A DNA stretch of 64,000 nucleotides from Candidatus Parcubacteria bacterium (GCA_018669975.1 JABHSK010000007.1:62001-126000), one strand, 5' to 3'. Counted from the stretch's first letter, positions 27,381-35,037 are shown. The notes: a model not told the origin generated them from the letters alone. Program-made: numbers and translations.

Positions 27381-27593
27381 ATGCCTAAAAAAACAAACAA
27401 GGAGCATAAGCCTAGAAAAAAAGAAGAGGGATTTGGTTTTCACACCGTGATTCTGATTACTATCTTTCTTTTTGTGATTGTCACTTTTGTAGTAATAGTT
27501 CTCTGGCTTCAGATGGAGTTCATTATAAGTGATATAGAGCAATTACGTAATAATTGTGAAACAGCTGGTCAATTTTTGAAGAATCTAGCATAG
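27381..27593 (+). CDS. Small single-pass membrane protein
   Basis: A 70-residue protein with a very basic N-terminus (KKTNKEHKPRKKEE), one long membrane helix and a short exported tail with one cysteine. The positive-inside pattern puts the N-terminus in the cytoplasm. It lies 11 bases before the pilin gene, so it may belong to a pilin assembly unit; no direct evidence. Confidence 0.5.
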   Translation: MPKKTNKEHKPRKKEEGFGFHTVILITIFLFVIVTFVVIVLWLQMEFIISDIEQLRNNCETAGQFLKNLA

Positions 27594-27604
27594 AATAATT
27601 TATT

Positions 27605-28036
27605 ATGGCAAAGAATAATTTTGGATTTACTCTAGTAGAGTTATTAGTGGTTATAGCTATCATTGGCATTTTATCTTCTGTAGCTGTATCGCAATTAAAC
27701 ATAGCTCGTAAAAAAGCTATGGTAGCAGCCGTAGAGGAATCCCTGGTTTCTTTAAAGTCAGCTGTTATACTTTGTTATGAGGAGGGTTTTTATTTAGCGG
27801 CTGATAATAGTGCTAGTAATATGTGTGAGGGATCAGAAAATCCTATAGCAGGGCTTAAGATATGTGGGGCTATTTTTGCGCCAACTTGGCCACATTTGCC
27901 AGATGGTTGGAGTTATGTTGATAATTGTTTAGGTGATCTTGGTCGTATGGCTATTTATGAGTTTCGTTATGCGGCTATGGACACCGACGGTAATAGAGTG
28001 GATTGTAATCACAATGGTTGTATTACTACACCTTAA
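27605..28036 (+). CDS. Type IV pilin-like protein
   Basis: The 143-residue protein has a short basic leader and a class III signal: GFTLVELLVVIAIIGIL, with cleavage expected after the Gly and Glu at position +5, followed by the long N-terminal pilin helix. The C-terminal domain has several cysteines that could form a D-loop disulfide. It would be processed by PilD and assembled into a pilus or pseudopilus. No pilB, pilC or pilD is in the window. Confidence 0.85.
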   Translation: MAKNNFGFTLVELLVVIAIIGILSSVAVSQLNIARKKAMVAAVEESLVSLKSAVILCYEEGFYLAADNSASNMCEGSENPIAGLKICGAIFAPTWPHLPDGWSYVDNCLGDLGRMAIYEFRYAAMDTDGNRVDCNHNGCITTP

Positions 28037-28044
28037 TTTTTTTT

Positions 28045-28473
28045 ATGATTTTAGCCTTACACGTTAAAGATAACAACAATGCCCAGTGGCTACTGATTGA
28101 AGATGGAAACATTGAATTTAGCCATGATTTTTCTATGGGAGTAGGTGAGGATAAAACCCTGGCTAGCTTAGATGATATTTTAAAAGAAAATAAATTAGCC
28201 TTAGCTGATATTAAAGGTATGGTATTAGCGATTCGTGAGGCCAGTTTAACCCAGGTCAAATTATATACGGCCACTATTAATGCTTTGGGGTGGCAACATA
28301 GTTTACCAGTAATAGGTGAGTTCTATTTCACAGGAGAGTTTGATGTCTTATTACCCAAGTTATTAGATCGATTAGCTCAACAGTCAAAATTTGAGCAACT
28401 AAAGGTTAAATATCAAAGGGGACCAGACATTACTATTAGTAAGAAACAACCCAAGTACAAGATATCCCAGTAG
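28045..28473 (+). CDS. TsaB-like protein, shortened and degenerate
   Basis: The ATG at 28045, 8 bases after the pilin stop, gives 142 residues. The N-terminal half follows the TsaB/YeaZ fold (LIEDGNIE, then LDDILKENKLALADIKGMVLA), but the glycine-rich GPGSFTGLR loop is replaced by REASLTQVKL and the C-terminal part is short. TsaB is the scaffold partner of TsaD in making t6A on tRNA. This one may be a reduced partner or a diverged relative. Confidence 0.55.
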   Translation: MILALHVKDNNNAQWLLIEDGNIEFSHDFSMGVGEDKTLASLDDILKENKLALADIKGMVLAIREASLTQVKLYTATINALGWQHSLPVIGEFYFTGEFDVLLPKLLDRLAQQSKFEQLKVKYQRGPDITISKKQPKYKISQ

Positions 28474-28505
28474 CTCTTAATAAGGTTTATATTGGAATAC
28501 ATAGG

Positions 28506-28532
28506 CACTACTTGCATTAAAGTAGTGTTTTA
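28506..28532 (+). terminator. Weak intrinsic terminator, first of two
   Basis: A 7-bp stem (28506-28512 with 28521-28527) and a short T run behind the TsaB-like gene. Confidence 0.55.
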
Positions 28533-28549
28533 TGTTTTAGTTTTGCACA

Positions 28550-28576
28550 AAGCCTGTGGATAAATGCAGGCTTTTT
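28550..28576 (+). terminator. Intrinsic terminator, second of two
   Basis: A stem AAGCCTG/CAGGCTT (28550-28556 with 28567-28573) followed by Ts, directly upstream of the mra promoter. It insulates the division cluster from read-through. Confidence 0.65.
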
Positions 28577-28581
28577 ATACA

Positions 28582-28611
28582 TTGACATTTTGGCGAACGG
28601 TGGGGTATAAT
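28582..28611 (+). promoter_or_regulatory. Promoter of the mraZ division cluster
   Basis: TTGACA at 28582-28587, 18-base spacer and TATAAT at 28606-28611. The leader to mraZ is about 56 bases. Confidence 0.85.
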
Positions 28612-28645
28612 GTATCTACGAACCACAAAAGTGGAAAAAAGTGGG
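28600..28645 (+). promoter_or_regulatory. MraZ-box repeats
   Basis: GTGGGG at 28600-28605 abuts the -10. Downstream, GTGGA (28631) and GTGGG (28641) lie exactly 10 bases apart. MraZ binds direct repeats of the TGGG type with 10-base period, so these sites fit autoregulation of the cluster by its first gene product. Confidence 0.65.
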
Positions 28646-28673
28646 GAATTTATAAAGCTATCTGTGGATAACT

Positions 28674-29105
28674 ATGTTTATTGGCGAGTATAAATATAAT
28701 TTAGATACAAAGAATCGCTTGGCTATGCCAAGTAAGTTTCGCAATTTGTTTAAAGACGGGGCAGTTATTACTAAAGGTTTAGATAATTGTCTTTTTGTTT
28801 ATACTACTAAAGAATGGAAGAAATTAGCCGACAAGTTAGCCAACCTACCTTTTTCTCAGGCTAAGTCCCGTGCTTTTTCCCGTATGATGTTGGCTGGAGC
28901 TATGGATGTAAAGATAGATAAATTGGGTCGAGTTATCCTACCAGATTATTTGAAGCAATTTGCTAGCTTAAATAAAAAGGTGGTTTTAGCTGGTTTGTAT
29001 AATCGTTTAGAGGTTTGGGATGAAAAGATGTGGAATAAGTATCAACGTACTTCTGAAAAAGATAGCAATGAGATAGCTGAAGGATTGGTAGATTTAGGTA
29101 TTTAA
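28674..29105 (+). CDS. mraZ: Transcriptional regulator MraZ
   Basis: The 143-residue protein has two SpoVT-AbrB-like repeats: FIGEYKYNLDTKNRLAMPSK at the start and MDVKIDKLGRVILPDYL in the second half. It is the autoregulatory DNA-binding protein of the division and cell-wall cluster. GTGG-type boxes lie in its own promoter region. It stands one base before rsmH. Confidence 0.95.
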   Translation: MFIGEYKYNLDTKNRLAMPSKFRNLFKDGAVITKGLDNCLFVYTTKEWKKLADKLANLPFSQAKSRAFSRMMLAGAMDVKIDKLGRVILPDYLKQFASLNKKVVLAGLYNRLEVWDEKMWNKYQRTSEKDSNEIAEGLVDLGI

Positions 29106-29106
29106 T

Positions 29107-30081
29107 ATGCCAGTTGAATATCAGCATATTAGCGTGCTCAAACAGGAGATATTGGAGCTTATGAAACCTCAGCCAGGGCAACACTTTATAGATGGTACTT
29201 TGGGTGGTGGAGGACATACAGAGAGCATATTAGAGCAAACATCACCAGATGGAAAAGTATTAGCTTTTGAGCTCGACGATAGAGCCATTAAAGCTGCTAA
29301 GAAAAGATTAAAGAAATATCAGGAAAGATTAATAATAGTTCATAAAAGTTACGTTCATTTAAAGCAGGAATTTAAAAAACATACAAAGGAATTTAAAAAG
29401 CCTTCAGGCATTATACTTGATTTGGGATTATCATCAGATCAACTTGACCGAGCCGATCGTGGTTTTTCTTTCAAGGATCATGGATCACTGGACATGAGAT
29501 TTGATAAGAAAGGTCAAACATTAACCGCATCAGATATTATTTTGACGTGGCCTGAAGATAAATTGATCAAAATCTTCCGTGAGTATGGCGAGGTGAAACA
29601 GTCAAAACGACTGGCCAAGGGATTTATTCTCTGGCGTCAAACTTTAGTTAAACAAAAACAAAAAATGCTAAAGACTTCCATGCTTGTCTACGTCATACTC
29701 CGGATTTTGAATATAAAACCCGATAGTGTAAAGAGGTTTAGAAAACATCCAGCTACCCAAGTATTTCAGAGTTTACGTATCGCTGTAAACGGTGAGCTAG
29801 ATAATTTACAATCAGTTTTACCACAAGCTATCGAAGTGTTACCAACGGGAGGCCGCTTGGCGGTCATCAGTTTTCATTCCCTTGAAGATCGAATAGTAAA
29901 GCGTTATTTTAAAAAATTAGCCCAGAACTGTATCTGTCCACCAACCAATCCGATTTGTAATTGTGACAATGAAGCACAGGTTAAACTGGTTAATAAGCGG
30001 GCTATCAAGCCTAGTCAGGCAGAAATAACTAGCAATCCGCGAAGTCGTAGCGCTATTCTTAGAGTGATAGAGAAAGTATAA
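29107..30081 (+). CDS. rsmH: 16S rRNA (cytosine-1402-N4)-methyltransferase
   Basis: The 324-residue enzyme has SAM-binding motif FIDGTLGGGGHTE, the DLGLSSDQLD signature, RGFSF, LDMRFD and the C-terminal VISFHSLEDRIVK. It methylates C1402 of 16S rRNA. The segment around residues 175-215 is unusually lysine-rich and diverged but stays in frame and rejoins the family at KHPATQVFQSLRI. Second gene of the mra cluster. Confidence 0.95.
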   Translation: MPVEYQHISVLKQEILELMKPQPGQHFIDGTLGGGGHTESILEQTSPDGKVLAFELDDRAIKAAKKRLKKYQERLIIVHKSYVHLKQEFKKHTKEFKKPSGIILDLGLSSDQLDRADRGFSFKDHGSLDMRFDKKGQTLTASDIILTWPEDKLIKIFREYGEVKQSKRLAKGFILWRQTLVKQKQKMLKTSMLVYVILRILNIKPDSVKRFRKHPATQVFQSLRIAVNGELDNLQSVLPQAIEVLPTGGRLAVISFHSLEDRIVKRYFKKLAQNCICPPTNPICNCDNEAQVKLVNKRAIKPSQAEITSNPRSRSAILRVIEKV

Positions 30082-30104
30082 TATAAAATAAAATAATAAT
30101 TCCC

Positions 30105-30425
30105 ATGCAAAAATCACCAAAAGTTACAAATTTTTGGCACGGAGTAAAAAAATACAACACTCCAATAGTATTTTTTATTATCTTGTTCTGGACTATGATG
30201 CTGGTATCCAGTAATTATGCCAATAGTCAGAATTTAGAGAGAAACGATCTCACTAAGAATATTAGAGTGATTGAAGATGAAATTAGGTTGCTCAATACTA
30301 CGGTTGGTGAATTACAGACTACGGAGAGGTTAGAAAATGAAAGCCAAAGATTAGACTTGGTGAAAATACAAACAAAAGACATTTATTATATTGATCAGAC
30401 AAACGAAAAAGTTGCTTTAAAATAA
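30105..30425 (+). CDS. ftsL: FtsL-like septum protein
   Basis: A 106-residue single-pass protein with a cytoplasmic basic N-terminus, one helix (IVFFIILFWTMMLVSS) and an exported coiled-coil-like region (LTKNIRVIEDEIRLLNTTV). Its position between rsmH and the FtsI gene is the classical place of ftsL, and size and topology agree. Sequence similarity alone would not prove it. FtsL joins FtsB and activates FtsW-FtsI in the divisome. Confidence 0.7.
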   Translation: MQKSPKVTNFWHGVKKYNTPIVFFIILFWTMMLVSSNYANSQNLERNDLTKNIRVIEDEIRLLNTTVGELQTTERLENESQRLDLVKIQTKDIYYIDQTNEKVALK

Positions 30426-30443
30426 TAACGATTGTGATATAGT

Positions 30444-32252
30444 ATGCACTTTTCCCGAAGTAATAATTACCAGATATCTACTGTTAGAATAAATATCCTG
30501 CAAGGGGGTATTTTTTTCTTGATGCTCTTAATGATTGGGCGTTTATTTTATGTGCAGATTATTCAAAATGATTATTATGCTGGATTAGGAGCGGAGCAAC
30601 GTTCAGTTATTAAAAATATTCAACCAGAAAGAGGACGTATTTTTTCTTTAGTAGATAGTGCTAGCGCTATTGATGACTTGTATCCTTTAGCAGTTAATAA
30701 GGTTTATTATGAAATTGGTGTTGCACCTGCTAAAATTAGTCGTCCACAAAATGTGACGGATATCTTCGTCGAAGTATTGGAGCTAGAAGAGGAGGAGGTG
30801 CTAGCTAAAGTTAAAAAAGATTCTAGGCGTTACGAGGTTTTAGCTAGGGAGGCTCCTAGAGAAAAAGCTGAGCAGTTGCAGGTTAAACTAGAAGAACTTA
30901 GGTTTGATATTAATAAAGATAAGTCAGAGGAAGAACAAGTGCAGAGCCTGGAGGACATGGGAATAAGTTTTACCAAGAACATATTACGTTTTTATCCTGA
31001 CAAAGAAATTGGTGCGCATATTTTGGGATTTTTAGGCTATGGCAATGATGGTTATTCTAGGGTTGGTAAATATGGCTTGGAAGGGTATTTCGAAAGTGAT
31101 TTAGCTGGATATTTTGGACAGGTGATAGGTGAGGCAGATGTGGCTGGTCGTTTATTAGCTGACAATGATGGTAAACCAGTCCAAAACGGAGCAGATTTAG
31201 TATTAACCATTGATCGTACGGTTCAATACTCCACTTGTAAGGCTCTAGAAAAGGCTGTAGCTCGCTATGAGGCTGAAAGTGGTACAGTTATTATCATGGA
31301 CACTGAAACGGGCGCTATTCGAGCTATGTGTAATTATCCTAGTTTTGATCCTAATCAATATAATCAAGTAGAGACCGCAGAGGTCTTTAATAATAATGCC
31401 GTTTATCATGTATATGAGCCAGGGTCAGTAATGAAGTCTATAGCCATGGCTATAGCAGTGGATCAGGGTAAAGTATCTCCGAGTACTACTTATAATGATG
31501 AGGGTGAAATAAAATTTGCCGGAGGACAAGTGATCAGGAATGCCGGTAATAAAAAATATGGCTGGGTAGACATGAAGGAAGTACTGGCAGCTTCTATTAA
31601 TACTGGTATCATTGAAGCCACCTCTGATATAAACAATAAGATTTTTGAGGACTACATGAAAAAGTTTGGTTTTGGTGAAAAGGTTGGTATTAATATTAGC
31701 CAGGATAGTATGGGGGATATATCTTCTTTATCTAAAAAGGGGGATATATATAAAGCCACTGGATCCTATGGTCAAGGTTTGACGGTTACTCCTTTACAGA
31801 TGCTTAGTGCTATAAACGCCATAGCTAATCGTGGTAAACTGGTACAGCCTTATATGGTTAGTCAGATTATGTATAGTGATGAGATTATAGAGGACGTAGA
31901 ACCCAAGGTGATCAGAGAGGTTATATCTAGTGGTTCGGCTGCACAGATATCAGCTATGATGGTGAATGTAGTTGATAGTGGACACGCCAGTAAGGCAGCT
32001 GTAGAGGGGTATTATGTGGCTGGCAAGACTGGTACTGCACAAGTTGCTAATCCAGAAACTGGTAAATATTTTGCAGATAAAACTATACATAATTTTGTTG
32101 GTTTTGCACCAAATGAAAACCCTAAGTTTACTATGATTACTAAACTTGACTATCCTAGCGCAGCGCGCTATTCTGCCGATACTGCTGCTCCATTGTTTGG
32201 CGAGATAGCTAAATTTCTGTTAGAATATTATCAAATACCACCCAATAGATAA
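30444..32252 (+). CDS. ftsI: Division-specific peptidoglycan transpeptidase (FtsI/PBP3 type)
   Basis: The 602-residue class B penicillin-binding protein has an N-terminal membrane helix, a dimerisation domain starting at PERGRIF and the transpeptidase domain with SVMK (nucleophile Ser328), SIN and KTGTAQ motifs, then FVGFAPNENPKF. It crosslinks septal peptidoglycan outside the membrane. It follows the FtsL-like gene by 18 bases. Confidence 0.94.
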   Translation: MHFSRSNNYQISTVRINILQGGIFFLMLLMIGRLFYVQIIQNDYYAGLGAEQRSVIKNIQPERGRIFSLVDSASAIDDLYPLAVNKVYYEIGVAPAKISRPQNVTDIFVEVLELEEEEVLAKVKKDSRRYEVLAREAPREKAEQLQVKLEELRFDINKDKSEEEQVQSLEDMGISFTKNILRFYPDKEIGAHILGFLGYGNDGYSRVGKYGLEGYFESDLAGYFGQVIGEADVAGRLLADNDGKPVQNGADLVLTIDRTVQYSTCKALEKAVARYEAESGTVIIMDTETGAIRAMCNYPSFDPNQYNQVETAEVFNNNAVYHVYEPGSVMKSIAMAIAVDQGKVSPSTTYNDEGEIKFAGGQVIRNAGNKKYGWVDMKEVLAASINTGIIEATSDINNKIFEDYMKKFGFGEKVGINISQDSMGDISSLSKKGDIYKATGSYGQGLTVTPLQMLSAINAIANRGKLVQPYMVSQIMYSDEIIEDVEPKVIREVISSGSAAQISAMMVNVVDSGHASKAAVEGYYVAGKTGTAQVANPETGKYFADKTIHNFVGFAPNENPKFTMITKLDYPSAARYSADTAAPLFGEIAKFLLEYYQIPPNR

Positions 32253-32263
32253 AAGTAAAGAAA

Positions 32264-33529
32264 ATGAAGAAAGTTCTACATTTTATATTAAAAATATTAG
32301 CTAAATTGGTGATTAGAAAATATCAACCAAAGGTTGTTGGTATTACGGGTAGTGTGGGAAAGACCTCTGCTAAAGAGGCTGTTTATTGTGTATTAAAAGA
32401 TAATTTTAAGACACGTCGTAGTGTCAAAAATTATAATAATGAAATTGGCACACCATTGACTATTTTAGGTTGGAGTAACTCACCTGGTAAGAATTTATTT
32501 AGGTGGTTAGTTTTACTTGTGCGTTCCATAAAGTTAATTGTTCGTAAAGATACAAATTATCCGGAAGTCTTAATTTTAGAAATGGGAGCAGATCGTCCAG
32601 GAGACATCAAATATTTGATTTCTATTGCCAAGCCAAATATAGCAGTGATGACTGCCATTGGTCCTAGTCATATTGAGTATTTTGGTAGTCTTAAAAAAAT
32701 TGTTAAAGAAAAAAGTAGCATTTTGAAAGATCTAAAGGATAAGGATTGGGCTATTATCAATCGAGATGATCCCGAGTTAAGTGGAGTAATTGATGATATT
32801 AAAAATAATTTACTGACTTTTGGACAAAGAGAGGATAGTGATATTCATTTAATGGATGTGAAAATCACCAAGAGGGATGAAAAGTATGGCACTAGTTTTA
32901 AATTGAGAAATAAGGGTTCAGAGGTGCCAATGTTTTTACCAGCAGTGCTAGGTTGGCAACATGCTCAGGCAGCGGCCACTGCTTGTGCGGTAGGGGTAGC
33001 ATTGGGGTTAAATATGGTAGAAATAAGCAAGAGCCTAAGTGAGTACGAACCAGCTCGTGGGCGTACTAATCTTATTTCAGGAGTAAAATATAGTCAGATT
33101 ATTGATGATACCTATAATGCCTCACCGCAGTCTTCAAAAGTTGCTCTTAATATTTTGGCAGAGTTTCCTTCGGAGGGTAGAAAGATAGCAGTTTTTGGTG
33201 ATATGTTGGAGCTAGGTGAAATGAGTGAAGAAGGGCATCGTGAAGTTGGCCGGGATCTAGTTAAGTTAGGAGTTGATTATTTATTTGTAATAGGCGAAAG
33301 AGCTAGAGATATATCTAGAGCCGCTAAAGAATCTGGTATGCCAGAAGACAAAATTTTTCATTTCCCCTTTACTATGGAGGCAGGAGTATTTTTGCAGGAA
33401 AGAATAAAGCCAGGTGATGTTATCCTGGTCAAGGGTTCTCGTGGTTCTAAAATGGAGCAAATGGTTTATGAAATTATGGCTAAGCCTTGGGAATCTAGAG
33501 AGTTATTAGTTGGACCAGTTATCAAATAA
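32264..33529 (+). CDS. murF: UDP-N-acetylmuramoyl-tripeptide--D-Ala-D-Ala ligase (MurF type)
   Basis: The 421-residue Mur ligase has the P-loop GITGSVGKTS, the EMGADRPGDI block characteristic of MurF, the carbamylated-lysine region VKEKSS, HAQAAATA and DDTYNASPQS, and C-terminal VFGDMLELGE. The usual N-terminal uridine-binding domain of about 80 residues is replaced by a short hydrophobic segment (MKKVLHFILKILAKLVI), so UDP binding may differ or the protein may be membrane-associated. It would add D-Ala-D-Ala to the stem peptide. Last gene of the cluster. Confidence 0.9.
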   Translation: MKKVLHFILKILAKLVIRKYQPKVVGITGSVGKTSAKEAVYCVLKDNFKTRRSVKNYNNEIGTPLTILGWSNSPGKNLFRWLVLLVRSIKLIVRKDTNYPEVLILEMGADRPGDIKYLISIAKPNIAVMTAIGPSHIEYFGSLKKIVKEKSSILKDLKDKDWAIINRDDPELSGVIDDIKNNLLTFGQREDSDIHLMDVKITKRDEKYGTSFKLRNKGSEVPMFLPAVLGWQHAQAAATACAVGVALGLNMVEISKSLSEYEPARGRTNLISGVKYSQIIDDTYNASPQSSKVALNILAEFPSEGRKIAVFGDMLELGEMSEEGHREVGRDLVKLGVDYLFVIGERARDISRAAKESGMPEDKIFHFPFTMEAGVFLQERIKPGDVILVKGSRGSKMEQMVYEIMAKPWESRELLVGPVIK

Positions 33530-33575
33530 GATTGACCTTTATCTGATTTTCTGTTAAAAATATACTTGTTTTTAT

Positions 33576-33650
33576 GGCCCCATCGTCTAGTGGCTAGGAC
33601 GCCAGGTTCTCATCCTGGTAACCGGAGTTCGATTCTCCGTGGGGTCACCA
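33576..33650 (+). tRNA. tRNA-Glu (anticodon CTC), CCA encoded
   Basis: A full cloverleaf can be folded: acceptor GGCCCCA with TGGGGTC, D-arm with TAGTGGCTAGGA, anticodon stem CCAGG/CCTGG with loop TTCTCAT giving CTC, and T-arm CGGAG TTCGATT CTCCG. The 3' CCA is encoded. CTC reads GAG; the main TTC isoacceptor must lie elsewhere. Confidence 0.96.
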
Positions 33651-33691
33651 CCACAAAAACACTTCTAATTTAGGGGTGATTTTTTGATAAT

Positions 33692-33848
33692 AAAAAAAGG
33701 CCCGTCAAAGCCTTTGTGTAGAATTAGGACTGATATGACGGGCTGGGTTTCGGGCATTTTGGGCACCCCTTTGGTCGTGAGTACACGATTTTCAGGAATC
33801 TGTACCTTTCATGCACGGGCTGTTTCGAAACAACCCTATCGAACAGCA
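33692..33848 (-). ncRNA. Candidate structured small RNA or 41-codon leaderless mRNA
   Basis: On the minus strand a promoter (33882-33854) is followed by about 155 bases and a terminator whose stem GCCCGTCA/TGACGGGC (33743-33736 with 33707-33700) runs into seven Ts. Within it are an 8-bp hairpin with TCGA loop (about 33839-33820) and a GTACA/TGTAC hairpin. A GTG at 33849, at the expected transcription start, opens a 41-codon frame to 33724 ending in a GCPKCPKP cysteine pair. Either reading is possible. GC content is higher than in the surroundings. No known RNA family recognised. Confidence 0.5.
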
Positions 33849-33853
33849 CATAT

Positions 33854-33882
33854 AGATTAGCATATATTGGTAATTTTGTCAA
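33854..33882 (-). promoter_or_regulatory. Minus-strand promoter for the small transcript
   Basis: Minus-strand TTGACA at 33882-33877, 17-base spacer and TAATCT at 33859-33854, with TGC directly before it as an extended -10. Confidence 0.7.
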
Positions 33883-33907
33883 TAGCTATAGGGTTTTGGT
33901 AGTTAAT

Positions 33908-33936
33908 TTGACATAAATAGTACATTATGTTATAAA
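33908..33936 (+). promoter_or_regulatory. Plus-strand promoter, divergent
   Basis: TTGACA at 33908-33913, 17-base spacer, TGT plus TATAAA at 33931-33936. It faces away from the minus-strand promoter 26 bases to its left. Confidence 0.75.
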
Positions 33937-33942
33937 TAAAAT

Positions 33943-34050
33943 ACAATTAATAAATATTATGAATTTACACAGAATTGCCCAATTTAATATGTACTGGTGT
34001 GATGTCACCAAGTCTAAATCAGGGAACCCAAAGCAACTGGGGCAATTTTT
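33943..34050 (+). ncRNA. Candidate structured RNA (or 36-codon peptide) before the acetyltransferase
   Basis: From the promoter at 33908 a transcript would fold with an 8-bp closing stem AATTGCCC/GGGCAATT (33973-33980 with 34040-34047) followed by Ts, enclosing a GGTG/CACC hairpin. A 36-codon frame (33959-34069, MNLHRIAQFNMYW start) overlaps it but has no Shine-Dalgarno sequence. It may be a free small RNA or a leader controlling the downstream acetyltransferase gene. Not matched to a known family. Confidence 0.4.
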
Positions 34051-34096
34051 GTATGTTATGAAAAAGTAAGTATTTTTTGAATCGTGATATAGAAAA

Positions 34097-34122
34097 ACTG
34101 CCTCAGTCCGAGGCAGTTTTTT
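34097..34122 (+). terminator. Intrinsic terminator upstream of the acetyltransferase
   Basis: A perfect 8-bp stem ACTGCCTC/GAGGCAGT (34097-34104 with 34110-34117) and six Ts. It sits between the 33908 promoter and the acetyltransferase start, with no second promoter apparent, so it could act as an attenuator. Confidence 0.85.
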
Positions 34123-34151
34123 GTTGGTTCTTTCAAAGAAAGAGGAGTGTC

Positions 34152-34724
34152 ATGAGTGATAGAGTGATTTTTCTCAAAGGTAAAAAGGTTATTATGCGGC
34201 CCATGAATCAGGAAACTGATATGGCTGATTTTCAGCGCTGGATCAATGATCCTGAAATCAGGCGGTTTTTGACCGGTTGCATGCCTATTTCTATGCAGCA
34301 GGAGGAAAAATGGTTTGATGCCTTGCCAGATCGTCATGGACATATTGCTTTAGCAATTGAGACCATCGAAGATGGTGTTTTGATTGGCAATATGGCTTTG
34401 CATAATATTAATTGGATTTCTGGGACAGCAGTCACCGGTGCTTTGATTGGTAATATTGAGTATCAAGGCAGAGGGTATGGTACTGACGCCAAGATGACCT
34501 TGTTGAATTATGCCTTCAATACTTTGGGCTTGCGAAAGGTGTGCTCAGAAGTATTGGATTTTAATGGACGTAGCTTGCGTTACGCTGCTAAATGCGGGTA
34601 TAAGGAAGAGGGTAGGTTGGTCCAACACAACTTGTTTAATGGAAAGTATTATGACAATGTTTTGTTGGCAGTTTTCAGAGAAGATTGGTTGCCTTTGTGG
34701 GAAAAATATCAGTTGCAAGATTAA
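34152..34724 (+). CDS. GNAT family N-acetyltransferase (RimJ/RimL type)
   Basis: The ATG at 34152 follows a good AGGAG ribosome-binding site, so it is preferred over an upstream in-frame ATG. The 190-residue protein starts with a KKVIMRPMNQET strand, has the acetyl-CoA loop in the region YQGRGYGTDAKMTLL (Q/R-x-x-G-x-G/A) and ends with the LRKVCSEVLDFNGRSLRYAAKCGYKEEGRL block typical of RimJ/RimL and SpeG relatives, cited here in part. It would acetylate a protein N-terminus, polyamine or drug. GC and RBS use differ from neighbours. Confidence 0.85.
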   Translation: MSDRVIFLKGKKVIMRPMNQETDMADFQRWINDPEIRRFLTGCMPISMQQEEKWFDALPDRHGHIALAIETIEDGVLIGNMALHNINWISGTAVTGALIGNIEYQGRGYGTDAKMTLLNYAFNTLGLRKVCSEVLDFNGRSLRYAAKCGYKEEGRLVQHNLFNGKYYDNVLLAVFREDWLPLWEKYQLQD

Positions 34725-34731
34725 GCTTGTT

Positions 34732-34764
34732 AGCCCTACGTCAGTTTGACGTGGGGCTTTATTT
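34732..34764 (+). terminator. Intrinsic terminator after the acetyltransferase
   Basis: A 12-bp stem (34732-34743 with 34747-34758, loop GTT) followed by TTATTTT. A possible weak promoter for the next gene overlaps it (TTGACG at 34746, TATAAG at 34768). Confidence 0.8.
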
Positions 34765-34818
34765 TAGTATAAGATAAATACAGCCAGCACCAAGCCCTTT
34801 AAACCAGGAGGAAAATCC

Positions 34819-34998
34819 ATGGCCACTAAGAATAAAGGGCCTCGGAAGAGGTCTCCGTATGGTTTGGGCAAAAGACCGCCCAAAAGTTTCCGTAAATGGT
34901 TGAGAAGTTTATCCCGCTCAGAAATTCGTGAGCTTCGTGAAGAGATGTATTTGAGGAGACAAGAAAGGAGAGTTAAACTTGATAGCTATGAACCATGA
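34819..34998 (+). CDS. Small basic protein of 59 residues
   Basis: A short gene with a strong AGGAGG ribosome-binding site 8 bases before ATGGCC and its own terminator 6 bases after TGA. The product is very basic (about 20 Arg/Lys): an N-terminal KGPRKRSPYGLGKRPPKS tail followed by an amphipathic helix SRSEIRELREEMYLRRQE. This suggests nucleic-acid binding or a ribosome-associated role, but no family is recognised. It stands alone as a monocistronic unit. Confidence 0.7.
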   Translation: MATKNKGPRKRSPYGLGKRPPKSFRKWLRSLSRSEIRELREEMYLRRQERRVKLDSYEP

Positions 34999-35003
34999 TT
35001 CTC

Positions 35004-35035
35004 TACCCTGTTAATTCAACAGGGTATTTTTTTTT
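35004..35035 (+). terminator. Intrinsic terminator of the 59-residue gene
   Basis: A perfect 9-bp stem TACCCTGTT/AACAGGGTA (35004-35012 with 35018-35026) and nine Ts. Confidence 0.9.
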
Positions 35036-35037
35036 GC

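Noticed and set aside
29620..29760. Possible compensating frameshifts in rsmH, since another frame reads a plausible peptide around 29660-29715
   Set aside because: The main frame aligns acceptably with the family (KTSMLVYVI, then KHPATQVFQSLRI) and stays open throughout; the other frames have stops on both sides.
33651..33690. Terminator directly after tRNA-Glu
   Set aside because: The only stem available (about 33661-33678) is weak with several G-T pairs, though a T run follows; not strong enough to list.
33943..34050. Resemblance to the SRP RNA core (ACCA-AGTC, then ATCAGG and AAAGCA) in the small plus-strand transcript
   Set aside because: The conserved GGAA tetraloop and its closing CC/GG pairs are missing between the two blocks, and the spacing is too short, so a 4.5S RNA call is not supported.
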